Of a stretch of 64,000 bases of DNA, positions 25,082 to 38,800 are shown piece by piece (the stretch's first letter is position 1; each line of letters opens with the position of its first letter). The DNA is from Rhipicephalus microplus (Eukaryota; Arthropoda; Arachnida; Ixodida; Ixodidae), in assembly GCF_043290135.1 (NCBI RefSeq), contig NW_027464603.1:4627501-4691500 (forward strand), given 5' to 3'. The translations under genes and the position numbers were made by a program. The notes beneath the pieces are model-generated. The model did not search any database and was not told where the DNA came from. It saw only the letters and a program-made list of their open reading frames with translations.

Positions 25082-28000
25082 TTCCTAACTAGAAACTACA
25101 CAACTACAATCTCCACAACTCGAAACTCCGCAACTACAAAATCCACAACTAGAAACTCCACAACTGGGAACTCCGCAACTAGAAAATGTACAGCTAGAAA
25201 CTCGAAAACTAAAAACTCCAACTAGAAACTCCACAACTAGAAACTCCGCAACTAGAAAACTCCGAAACTAGAAACTCCACGACTAGACACTCAAAACTTG
25301 AGACTCCGCAACGAGAGACTTCGCAACTAGAAACTCTGCAACTAGAAACTGCACAGCTAGGAACTTGCAACTCGAAACTCTGCAACTAAAACTCCGCAAC
25401 TAGAAACTCCACAGCTAGAAACTCTACAACTAGAAACTCCACATCTAGAGACTCCACAACTAGAAACTCCATGACTAGAAACTCCACAATTAGAAACTCC
25501 ACAGCTAGAAACTCCACAACTTCAGACTTTGCAACTAGAAACTCGGCAACTAGAAACTCAACAACTAGAAACTCCACAACTAGAAACATCACAACTAGAA
25601 ACTCCACAACTTGAAACACCACAACTAGATACTCCCCAACTACAAATTCCACAACTAGAAACTCCACAACTAGAAACTCCACAACTACAGACTCCACAAC
25701 TAGAAACTCCACAGCTAGAGACTCCACAACTAGAAACTCCACAAATACGAACCCCACAACTACGAACACCACAACAAGAAACTCCACAACTAGAAACTCC
25801 ACAACTTGAAACACCACAACTAGATACTCCGCAACTACAAATTCCACAACTAGAAACTCCACAACTAAACACTTCATAACTAGAAACTCCACAACTAGAA
25901 ACTCCACAACTACAGACTTCACAACTAGAAACTCCATGCTAGAGACTCCACAACTAGAAACTCCACAAATACGAACCCCACAACTACGAACACCACAACT
26001 AGAAACTCCACAACTAGAAACTCCACAACTTGAGACTTCGCAACTAGAAACTCCACAACTAGAAACACCACAACTACAGACTCCACAAATAGAAATTCTA
26101 CAACTAGAAACTCCGCAACTAGAAACTCCACAACTATAGACTCCATAACTTGAAACTCCACAACTAGAAACTCCACAACTACGAACCTCACAACCAGAAA
26201 CTCCACAACTAGAAACTCCACAACTTGAAACACCACAACTAGATACTCCGCAACTACAAATTCCACAACTAGAAACTCCACAACTAAACACTTCATAACT
26301 AGAAACTCCACAACTAGAAACTCCACAACTACAGACTTCACAACTAGAAACTCCATGCTAGAGACTCCACAACTAGAAACTCCACAAATACGAACCCCAC
26401 AACTACGAACACCACAACTAGAAACTCCACAACTAGAAACTCCACAACTTGAGACTTCGCAACTAGAAACTCCACAACTAGAAACACCACAACTACAGAC
26501 TCCACAAATAGAAATTCTACAACTAGAAACTCCGCAACTAGAAACTCCACAACTATAGACTCCATAACTTGAAACTCCACAACTAGAAACTCCACAACTA
26601 CGAACCTCACAACCAGAAACTCCACAACTAGAAACTCCGCAACAAGAAACTCCACAGCTAGAAACTCCACAACTTGAGACTTCGAAACTAGAAACTCGGC
26701 AACTAGAAACTCCACAACTAGAAACTCCACAACTAGAAACTCCACAAATTGAAACGCCACAACGAGATACTCCACAACTACAAATTCCACAACTAGAAAC
26801 TCCACAACTAAAAACTCCGCAACTAGAAACTCCGCAACTAGAAACTCCACAACTAGAGACTCCATAACTTGAAACACCACAACTAGATACTCCACAACTA
26901 CAAATTCCACATCTAGAAACTCCAAATTTAGAAACTCTGCAACTTTAAACTCCACAACTAGACACTCTATAACTAGGAACTCCTCAACAAGAAACTCCAC
27001 AACTACAGACTCCACAACTACAAACTCCACAACTAGAAACTCCACAACTAGAAACTCCACAACTAGAAACTCCACAACTAGAGACTCCAAAACTAGAGAC
27101 TCCGCAACTAGAAACTCCACAGCTAGAAACTCCGCAACTAGAAATTCCGCAACTAGAAACTCCACCACTAGAGACTCCGCAACTATAAACTCCACAACTT
27201 GAAACTCTGCAACTCGAAATTCTGCAACTAGAAACTCCACAACTAGAAACTCCACAACTAGAAACTCCACAACTAGACACTTCGCAACTAGAAACTCCAC
27301 AACTAGACACTCCACAACTAGAAAACTCCGCAACTAGAAACTCCACCACTAGACACTCAAAACTTGAGAATCTGCAACGACAGAGCTCGCAACTAGAAAC
27401 TCTGCAACTAGAAACTGCACAGCTAGAAACTTGCAACTCGAAACTCTGCAACTAAAACTCCGCAACTAGAAACTCCACAGCTAGAAACTTCACAACTAGA
27501 GACTCCACAACTACAAACTCCATGACTAGAAACTTCACAATTAGAAACTCCACAAGTAGAAACTCCACAACTTGAGACTTTGCAACTAGAAACTCGGCAA
27601 CTAGAAACTCAACAACTAGAAACTCCACAACTAGGAACTTCACAACTAGAAACTCCACAACTTGAAACACCACAACTAGATACTCCGCAACTACAATATC
27701 CAACACTAGAAACTCCACAACAAGAAACTCCATAACTAGAAACTCCGCAACTAGAAACTCCACAACTACAGACTCCACAACTAGAAACTCCACAGCTAGA
27801 GACTCCACAACTAGAAACTCCACAACTAGAGACCCCAAAACTAGAGACTCCGCAACTAGAAACTACACAGCTAGAAACTCCGCAACTAGAAACTCCGCAA
27901 CTAGAAACTCCACAACTAGAGACTCCGCAACTATAAACTCCACAACTTGAAACTCTGCAACTCGAAACTCTGCAACTACAAAATTCCCAACTAGAAACTA

Positions 28001-28417
28001 CACAACTACAATCACCGCAACTCGAAACTCCGCAACTACAAAATCCACAACTAGAAACTCCACAACTGGGAACTCCGCAACTAGAAAATCTACAACTAGA
28101 AACTCGAAAACTAAAAAGTCCAACTAGAAACTGCACAACTAGAAACTCCACACATATAAATTCCACAACTTGAAACTCCACAACTAGAAACTCCACAACC
28201 AGGAACTCCGCAACTAGAAAATCTACAACTAGACTCTTCGCAACTTGAAACTCCATAACTAGAGACTTCACAACTAGAAAACTCCGCAACTAGAAACTCC
28301 ACGACTAGACACTCCCCAACTTGAGACTCCGCAACTAGAAACTCTGCAACTAGAAATTCCGAAAGTAGAAACTCCACAACTTGAAACTCTGCAACTTGAA
28401 ACTCTGCAACTAGTAAA
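25082..28417 (+). repeat. Higher-order repeat block H2 (3,336 bp)
   Basis: This is a second copy of H1 with three rearrangements. A 30-bp loss lies near 25650-25690, a 419-bp tandem duplication covers about 25790-26627, and a 911-bp deletion joins H-type sequence to A-type sequence at about 28424-28445. The sum (3,858 - 30 + 419 - 911) gives the observed 3,336 bp. Bases 26344-28424 match 1263-3343 at +25,081 with very few differences. Confidence 0.85.
25790..26627 (+). repeat. 419-bp tandem duplication inside H2
   Basis: The motif CCATGCTAGAG begins at 25934 and again at 26353, exactly 419 bp apart. Upstream, the copies match back to about 25802 and 26221. H1 carries the segment once. The length is 28 monomers minus 1 bp, matching the single 14-bp monomer at the CCATG site. 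Confidence 0.87.
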
Positions 28418-31400
28418 TGCCCTACTAGAAACTACACAACTACAATCTCCACAACTCGAAACTCCGCAACTACAAAATCCACAACTAGAAACTCCACAAC
28501 TGGGAACTCCGCAACTAGAAAATGTACAGCTAGAAACTCGAAAACTAAAAACTCCAACTAGAAACTCCACAACTAGAAACTCCGCAACTAGAAAACTCCG
28601 CAACTAGAAACTCCACGACTAGACACTCAAAACTTGAGACTCCGCAACGAGAGACTTCGCAACTAGAAACTCTGCAACTAGAAACTGCACAGCTAGGAAC
28701 TTGCAACTCGAAACTCTGCAACTAAAACTCCGCAACTAGAAACTCCACAGCTAGAAACTCCACAACTAGAAACTCCACAACTAGAGACTCCACAACTAGA
28801 AACTCCATGACTAGAAACTCCACAATTAGAAACTCAACAGCTAGAAACTCCACAACTTCAGACTTTGCAACTAGAAACTCGGCAACTAGAAACTCAACAA
28901 CTAGAAACTCCACAACTAGAAACATCACAACTAGAAACTCCACAACTTGAAACACCACAACTAGATACTCCGCTACTACAAATTCCACAACTAGAAACTC
29001 AACAACTAGAAACTCCATAAGTAGAAACTCCACAACTAGAAACTCCACAACTACAGACTCCACAACTAGAAACTCCACAGCTAGAGACTCCACAACTAGA
29101 AACTCCACAAATACGAACCCCACAACTACGAACACCACAACAAGAAACTCCACAACTAGAAACTCCACAACTTGAAACACCACAACTAGATACTCCACAA
29201 CTACAAATTCCACAACTAGAAACTTCACAACTAAACACTTCATAACTAGAAACTCCACAACTAGAAACTCCACAACTACCGACTTCACAACTAGAAACTC
29301 CATGCTAGAGACTCCACAACTAGAAACTCCACAAATACGAACCCCACAACTACGAACACAACAACTAGAAACTCCACAACTAGAAACTCCACAACTTGAG
29401 ACTTCGCAACTAGAAACTCCACAACTAGAAACACCACAACTACAGACTCCACAACTAGAAACTCTACAACTAGAAACTCCGCAACTAGAAACTCCACAAC
29501 TATAGACTCCATAACTTGAAACTCCACAACTAGAAACTCCACAACTACGAACCTCACAACCAGAAACTCCACAACTAGAAACTCCGCAACAAGAAACTCC
29601 ACAGCAAGAAACTCCACAACTTGAGACTTTGAAACTAGAAACTCGGCAACTAGAAACTCCACAACTAGAAACTCCACAACTAGAAACTCCACAAATTGAA
29701 ATGCCACAACTAGATACTCCACAACTACAAATTCCACAACTAGAAACTCCACAACTAAAAACTCCGCAACTAGAAACTCCGCAACTAGAAACTCCACAAC
29801 TAGAGACTCCATAACTTGAAACACCACAACTAGATATTCCACAACTACAAATTCCACATCTAGAAACTCCAAATTTAGAAACTCTGCAACTTTAAACTCC
29901 ACAACTAGACACTCTATAACTAGGAACTCCTCAACAAGAAACTCCACAACTACAGACTCCACAACTACAAACTCCACAACTAGAAACTCCACAACTGGAA
30001 ACTCCGCAACTAGAAACTCCAACGCTAGAAACTCCACAACTAGAAACTCCACAACTAGAAACTCCACAACTAGAGACTCCAAAACTAGAGACTCCGCAAC
30101 TAGAAACTCCACAGCTAGAAACTCCGCAACTAGAAACTCCGCAACTAGAAACTCCAACACTAGAGACTCCGCAACTATAAACTCCACAACTTGAAACTCT
30201 GCAACTCGAAATTCTGCAACTAGAAACTCCACAACTAGAAACTCCACAACTAGAAACTCCACAACTAGACACTTCGCAACTAGAAACTCCACAACTAGAC
30301 ACTCCACAACTAGAAAACTCCGCAACTAGAAACTCCACCACTAGACACTCAAAACTTGAGACTCCGCAACGACAGAGCTCGCAACTAGAAACTCTGCAAC
30401 TACAAACTGCACAGCTCGAAACTTGCAACTCGAAACTCTGCAACTAAAACTCCGCAACTAGAAACTCCACAGCTAGAAACTTCACAACCAGAGACTCCAC
30501 AACTACAAACTCCATGACTAGAAACTTCACAATTAGAAACTCCACAAGTAGAAACTCCACAACTTGAGACTTTGCAACTAGAAACTCGGCAACTAGAAAC
30601 TCAACAACTAGAAACTCCACAACTAGGAACTTCACAACTAGAAACTCCACAACTTGAAACACCACAACTAGATACTCCGCAACTACAATATCCAACACTA
30701 GAAACTCCACAACAAGAAACTCCATAACTAGAAACTCCGCAACTAGAAACTCCACAACTACAGACTCCACAACTAGAAACTCCACAGCTAGAGACTCCAC
30801 AACTAGAAACTCTACAACTAGAAACTCCACAACAACGAACCTCACAACTAGAAACTCTACAAGTAGAAACTCCGCAACTAGAAACTCCACAGCTAGAAAC
30901 TCCACAACTTGAGACTTTGCAACTAGAAACTCGGCAACTAGAAACTCCACAACTAGAAACTCCACAAATTGAAACACCACAACTAGATACTCCACAACTA
31001 CAAATTCCACAACTTGGAAGTTCACAACTAGAAACTCCGCAACTAGAAACTCCACAACTTGAGACTCCACAACTTGAGACTTTGCAACTAGAAACTCGGC
31101 AACTAGAAACTCAACAACCAGAAACTCCACAACTAGAAACTTCACAACTAGAAACTCCACAACTTGAAACACCACAACTAGATACTCGGTAACTACAAAT
31201 TCCACAACTAGAAACTCCACAACAAGAAACTCCATAACTAGAAACTCCGCAACTAGAAACTCCGCAACTAGAGACTCCATAACTAGGAACTCCACAACTA
31301 GAAACTCCAAAACTACAGACTCCACAACTACAGACTCCACACCTAGAAACTCCACAGCTAGAGACTCCACAACTAGAAACTCTACAACTAGAAACTCCAC

Positions 31401-34400
31401 AACTACGAACCTCACAACTAGAAACTCTACAAGTAGAAACTCCACAACTTGGGACTTCGCAACTTTAAACTCCACAACTAGAAACTCCGCAACTAGAAAC
31501 TCCACAGCTAAAAACTCCACAACTTGAGACTTTGCAACTAGAAACTCGGCAACTAGAAACTCCAACTAGAAACTCCACAAATTGAAACACCACAACTAGT
31601 TACTCCACAACTACAAATTCCACAACTTGAAAGTCCACAACTAGAAACTCCGCAACTAGAAACTCCATAACTTGAAACACCACAACTACATACTCCACAG
31701 CTACAAATTCCACATCTAGAAACTGCAAATTTAGAAACTCCGCAACTAGAAACTCCGCAACTTTAAACTCCACAACTAGAGACTCCATAACTAGGAACTC
31801 CACATCTAGAAACTCCACAACTACAGACTCCACAACTACAAACTTCGCAACTAGAAACTCCACAACCAGAAACTCCGCAACTAGAAACTCCACAACTAGA
31901 AGTTATACAACCACAGACTCAACAACTAGAAACTCCACAACTAGAAACCCAGCAACTTGAAACACCACAACTAGAAACGCAACAACTAGAAACTCCGCAC
32001 CTAGAAACTCCGAAACTAGAAACTCCACAACTAGAAACTCAACACCTACAAATTCTACAACTTGAAACACCACAACTAAAAACGCAACAACTAGAAACTC
32101 CACACCTAGAAACTTCGCAACTAGAAACTCCACAACTAGAAACTCCACAACTAGAAACTATGCAACTAGAAACTCCGCAACTAGAAACTCCACAGCTAGA
32201 ACGTCCGCAACTAGAAACTCTGCAACTAGAAACTCCAACGCTAGAAACTCCACATAGGAACTCCACAACTAGAAACTCCACAACTAGAGACCACAACTAG
32301 AGACTCCGCAACGAGAAACTCCCCAGCTAGAAACTCCGCAACTAGAAACTCCGCAACTAGAAACTCCACAACTAGAGACTCCGCAACTATGAACTCAACA
32401 ACTTGAAACTCTGCAACTCAAAACTCTGCAGTTAGAAAATTCTCAACTTGAAACTCCACAACTAAAAACTCCGCCACTAGAAACTCCGCAACTAGAAACT
32501 ACACAACTAGAGACTCCATAACTTGAAACACCACAACTAGATACTCCACAACTACAAATTCCACATCTAGAAACTCCAAATTTAGAAACTCCACAACTTT
32601 AAACTCCACAACTAGACACTCCATTACTAGGAACTCCTCAACAAGAAACTCCACAACTACAGACTCCACAACTACAAACTCCACAACTAGAAACTCCACA
32701 ACTGGAAACTCCGCAACTAGAAACTCCACAACTAGAAATTCCACAACCAGAGACTCAACAACTTGAGACTCCACAACTAAAAACTACACAGCTAGAAACT
32801 CTACAACTTGAGACTTCGCAACTAGAAACTCGGCAACTAGAAACTCAACATCTAGAAACTCCACAACTAGAAACCCCACAACTTGAAACTCCACATCTAG
32901 AAACGCAACAACAAGAAACTCCACACCTAGAAACTCCGCAACTAGAAACTCCACAACTAGAAACTCCACAACTAGAAACTACGCAACTACGAACCTCACA
33001 ACTAGAAACTCTACAAGTAGAAACTCCACAACTTGGGACTTCGCAACTTTAAACTCCACAACTAGAAACTCCGCAACTAGAAACTCCACAGCTAAAAACT
33101 CCACAACTTGAGACTTTCCAACTAGAAACTCGGCAACTAGAAACTCCAACTAGAAACTCCACAAATTAAAACACCACAACTAGTTACTCCACAACTACAA
33201 ATTCCACAACTTGAAAGTCCACAACTAGAAACTCCGCAACTAGAAACTCCGCAACTAGAAACTCCACAACAAGAGACTCCATAACTTGAAACACCACAAC
33301 TAGATACTCCACAGCTACAAATTCCACATCTAGAAACTGCAAATTTAGAAACTCCGCAACTAGAAACTCCGCAACTTTAAACTCCACAACTAGAGACTCC
33401 ATAACTAGGAACTCCACATCTAGAAACTCCACAACTACAGACTCCACAACTACAAACTTCGCAACTAGAAACTCCACAACCAGAAACTCCGCAACTAGAA
33501 ACTCCACAACTAGAAGTTCCACAACCACAGACTCAACAACTAGAAACTCCACAACTAGAAACCCAGCAACTAGAAACTCCACAACTAGAAACTCAACACC
33601 TACAAATTCTACAACTTGAAACACCACAACTAGAAACGCAACAACTAGAAACTCCACACCTAGAAACTCCGAAACTAGAAACTCCACAACTAGAAACTCA
33701 ACACCTACAAATTCTACAACTTGAAACACCACTACTAAAAACGCAACAACTAGAAACTCCACACCTAGAAACTTCGCAACTAGAAACTCCACAACTAGAA
33801 ACTCCACAACTAGAAACTATGCAACTAGAAACTCCGCAACTAGAAACTCCACAACTAGAAAACTCCGCAACTAGAAACTCCACCACTAGACACTCAAAAC
33901 TTGAGACTCCGCAACGACAGAGCTCGCAACTAGAAACTCTGCAACTAGAAACTGCACAGCTAGAAACTTGCAACTCGAAACTCTGCAACTAAAACTCCGC
34001 AACTAGAAACTCCACAGCTAGAAACTCCACAACTAGAGACTCCACAACTACAAACTCCATGACTAGAAACTTCACAATTAGAAACTCCATAAGTAGAAAC
34101 TCCACAACTTGAGACTTTGCAACTAGAAGCTCGGCAACTAGAAACTCAACAACTAGAAACTCCACAACTAGGAACTTCACAACTAGAAACTCCACAACTT
34201 GAAACACCACAACTAGATACTCCGCAACTACAATATCCAACACTAGAAACTCCAGAACAAGAAACTCCATAACTAGAAACTCCGCAACTAGAAACTCCAC
34301 AACTACAGACTCCACAACTAGAAACTCCACAGCTAGAGACTCCACAACTAGAAACTCTACAACTAGAAACTCCACAACTACGAACCTCACAACTAGAAAC

Positions 34401-35835
34401 TCTACAAGTAGAAACTCCGCAACTAGAAACTCCACAGCTAGAAACTCCACAACTTGAGACTTTGCAACTAGAAACTCGGCAACTAGAAACTCCACAACTA
34501 GAAACTCCACAAATTGAAACACCACAACTAGATACTCCGCAACTAGAAACTCCACAGCTAGAACGTCCGCAACTAGAAACTCTGCAACTAGGAACTCTGC
34601 AACTAGAAACTCCAACGCTAGAAACTCCACAACTAGAAACTCCACAACTAGAAACTCCTCAACTAGAGACCACAACTAGAGACTCCGCAACTAGAAACTC
34701 CCCAGCTAGAAACTCCGCAACTAGAAACTCCGCAACTAGAAACTCCCCAACTAGAGACTCCATAACTTGAAAAACCACAACTAGATACTCCACAGCTACA
34801 AATTCCACATCTAGAAACTCCAAATTTAGTAACTCCGCAATTAGAAACTCCGCAACTTTAAACTCCACAACTAGACACTCCACAACTAGGAACTCCACAA
34901 CAAGAAACTCCACAACTACAGACTCCACAACTACAAACTCCACAACTAGAAACTCCACAACTGGAAACTCCGCAACTAGAAACTCCGCAACTAGAAACTC
35001 TACAACAAAAATTCCACAACCGGAGACTCAACAACTTGAGACTTCGCACCTAGAAACTCGGCAACTAGAAACTCAACAACTAGAAACTCCACAACTAGAA
35101 ACTCCACAACTAGAAACTCCACAACTTGAAACACCACAACTAGATACTCCACAACTACAAATTTCACAACAAGAAACTCCAAATTTAGAAACCCCGCAAC
35201 TAGAAACTCCGCAACTTAAAACTCCACAACTAGAGACTCCATAACTAGGAACTCCACATCTAGAAACTCCACAACTACAGACTCCACAACTACAAACTTC
35301 GCAACTAGAAACTCCACAACCAGAAACTCCGCAACTAGAAACTCCACAACTAGAAGTTCCACAACTAGAGACTCAACAACTAGAAACTCCACAACTAGAA
35401 ACCCAGCAACTATAAACTCCACAACTAGAAACTCAACACCTACAAATTCTACAACTTGAAACACCACAACTAGAAACGCAACAACTAGAAACTCCACACC
35501 TAGAAACTCCGCAACTAAAAACTCCACAACTAGAAACTCCACAACTAGAAACTATGCAACTAGAAACTCCGCAACTAGAAACTCCACAGCTAGAACGTCC
35601 GCAACTAGAAACTCTGCAACTAGAAACACCAATGCTAGAAACTCCACAACTAGAAACTCCACAACTAGAAACTCCACAACTAGAGACCACAACTAGAGAC
35701 TCCGCAACTAGAAACTCCCCAGCTAGAAACTCCGCAACTAGAAACTCCGCAACTAGAAACTCCACAACTAGAGACTCCGCAACTATGAACTCCACAACTT
35801 GAAACTCTGCAACTCGAAACTCTGCAACTAGAAAA
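28418..35835 (+). repeat. Higher-order repeat block A3 (7,418 bp)
   Basis: This is the longest member of the A family and appears to have kept segments lost from A1 (120 bp) and A2 (478 bp and others). It matches A1 at +24,170 then +24,290, and A2 at +17,350, +17,365 then +17,380. The only single-base differences noticed in long tracts are isolated, for example near 34883 (CACAACTAGG here against CATAACTAGG near 10593). Its K cassette is a chimera: the left end is H-type (ATGCCCTACTAG near 28417) and the right end is A-type. Confidence 0.83.
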
Positions 35836-38800
35836 TTCCTAACTAGAAACTACACAACTACAATCTCCACAACTCGAAACTCCGCAACTACAAAATCCAC
35901 AACTAGAAACTCCACAACTGGGAACTCCGCAACTAGAAAATGTACAGCTAGAAACTCGAAAACTAAAAACTCCAACTAGAAACTCCACAACTAGAAACTC
36001 CGCAACTAGAAAACTCCGCAACTAGAAACTCCACGACTAGACACTCAAAACTTGAGACTCCGCAACGAGAGACTTCGCAACTAGAAACTCTGCAACTAGA
36101 AACTGCACAGCTAGGAACTTGCAACTCGAAACTCTGCAACTAAAACTCCGCAACTAGAAACTCCACAGCTAGAAACTCCACAACTAGAAACTGCACAACT
36201 AGAGACTCCACAACTAGAAACTCCATGACTAGAAACTCCACAATTAGAAACTCCACAGCTAGAAACTCCACAACTTCAGACTTTGCAACTAGAAACTCGG
36301 CAACTAGAAACTCAACAACTAGAAACTCCACAACTAGAAACATCACAACTAGAAACTCCACAACTTGAAACACCACAACTAGATACTCCGCAACTACAAA
36401 TTCCACAACTAGAAACTCCACAACTAGAAACTCCATAAGTAGAAACTCCACAACTAGAAACTCCACAACTACAGACTCCACAACTATAAACTCCACAGCT
36501 AGAGACTCCACAACTAGAAACTCCACAAATACGAACCCCACAACTACGAACACCACAACAAGAAACACCACAACTAGATACTCCGCAACTACAAATTCCA
36601 CAACTAGAAACTCCACAACTAAACACTTCATAACTAGAAACTCCACAACTAGAAACTCCACAACTACAGACTTCACAACTAGAAACTCCATGCTAGAGAC
36701 TCCACAACTAGAAACTCCACAAATACGAACCCCACAACTATGAACACCACAACTAGAAACTCCACAACTAGAAACTCCACAACTTGAGACTTCGCAACTA
36801 GAAACTCCACAACTAGAAACACCACAACTACAGACTCCACAAATAGAAACTCTACAACTAGAAACTCCGCAACTAGAAACTCCACAACTATAGACTCCAT
36901 AACTTGAAACTCCACAACTAGAAACTCCACAACTACAAACCTCACAACCAGAAACTCCACAACTAGAAACTCCGCAACAAGAAACTCCACAGCTAGAAAC
37001 TCCACAACTTGAGACTTCGAAACTAGAAACTCGGCAACTAGAAACTCCACAACTAGAAACTCCACAACTAGAAACTCCACAAATTGAAACGCCACAACTA
37101 GATACTCCACAGCTACAAATTCCACAACTAGAAACTCCACAACTAAAAACTCCGCAACTAGAAACTCCGCAACTAGAAACTCCACAACTAGAGACTCCAT
37201 AACTTGAAACACCACAACTAGATACTCCACAACTACAAATTCCACATCTAGAAACTCCAAATTTAGAAACTCTGCAACTTTAAACTCCACAACTAGACAC
37301 TCTATAACTAGGAACTCCTCAACAAGAAACTCTACAACTACAGACTCCACAACTACAAACTCCACAACTAGAAACTCCACAACTGGAAACTCCGCAACTA
37401 GAAACTCCAACGCTAGAAACTCCACAACTAGAAACTCCACAACTAGAAACTCCACAACTAGAGACTCCAAAACTAGAGACTCCGCAACTAGAAACTCCAC
37501 AGCTAGAAACTCCGCAACTAGAAACTCCGCAACTAGAAACTCCACCACTAGAGACTCCGCAACTATAAACTCCACAACTTGAAACTCTGCAACTCGAAAT
37601 TCTGCAACTAGAAACTCCACAACTAGAAACTCCACAACTAGAAACTCCACAACTAGACACTTCGCAACTAGAAACTCCACAACTAGACACTCCACAACTA
37701 GAAAACTCCGCAACTAGAAACTCCACCACTAGACACTCAAAACTTGAGACTCTGCAACGACAGAGCTCGCAACTAGAAACTCTGCAACTAGAAACTGCAC
37801 AGCTAGAAACTTGCAACTCGAAACTCTGCAACTAAAACTCCGCAACTAGAAACTCCACAGCTAGAAACTTCACAACTAGAGACTCCACAACTACAAACTC
37901 CATGACTAGAAACTTCACAATTAGAAACTCCACAAGTAGAAACTCCACAACTTGAGACTTTGCAACTAGAAACTCGGCAACTAGAAACTCAACAACTAGA
38001 AACTCCACAACTAGGAACTTCACAACTAGAAACTCCACAACTTGAAACACCACAACTAGATACTCCGCAACTACAATATCCAACACTAGAAACTCCACAA
38101 CAAGAAACTCCATAACTAGAAACTCCGCAACTAGAAACTCCACAACTACAGACTCCACAACTAGAAACTCCACAGCTAGAGACTCCACAACTAGAAACTC
38201 TACAACTAGAAACTCCACAACTACGAACCTCACAACTAGAAACTCTACAAGTAGAAACTCCGCAACTAGAAACTCCACAGCTAGAAACTCCACAACTTGA
38301 GACTTTGCAACTAGAAACTCGGCAACTAGAAACTCCACAACTAGAAACTCCACAAATTGAAACACCACAACTAGATACTCCACAACTACAAATTCCACAA
38401 CTTGGAAGTCCACAACTAGGAACTACGCAACTAGAAACTCCGCAACTAGAAACTCCACAACTAGAAACTCCACAAATAGACACTTCGCAACTAGAAACTC
38501 CACAACTAGACACTCCACAACTAGAAAACTCCGCAACTAGAAACTCCAAGACTAGACACTCCACAACTTGAGACTCCACAACTTGAGACTTTGCAACTAG
38601 AAACTCGGCAACTAGAAACTCAACAACCAGAAACTCCACAACTAGAAACTTCACAACTAGAAACTCCACAACTTGAAACACCTTAACTAGATACTCCGTA
38701 ACTACAAATTCCACAACTAGAAACTCCACAACAAGAAACTCCATAACTAGAAACTCCGCAACTAGAAACTCCGCAACTAGAGACTCCATAACTAGGAACT

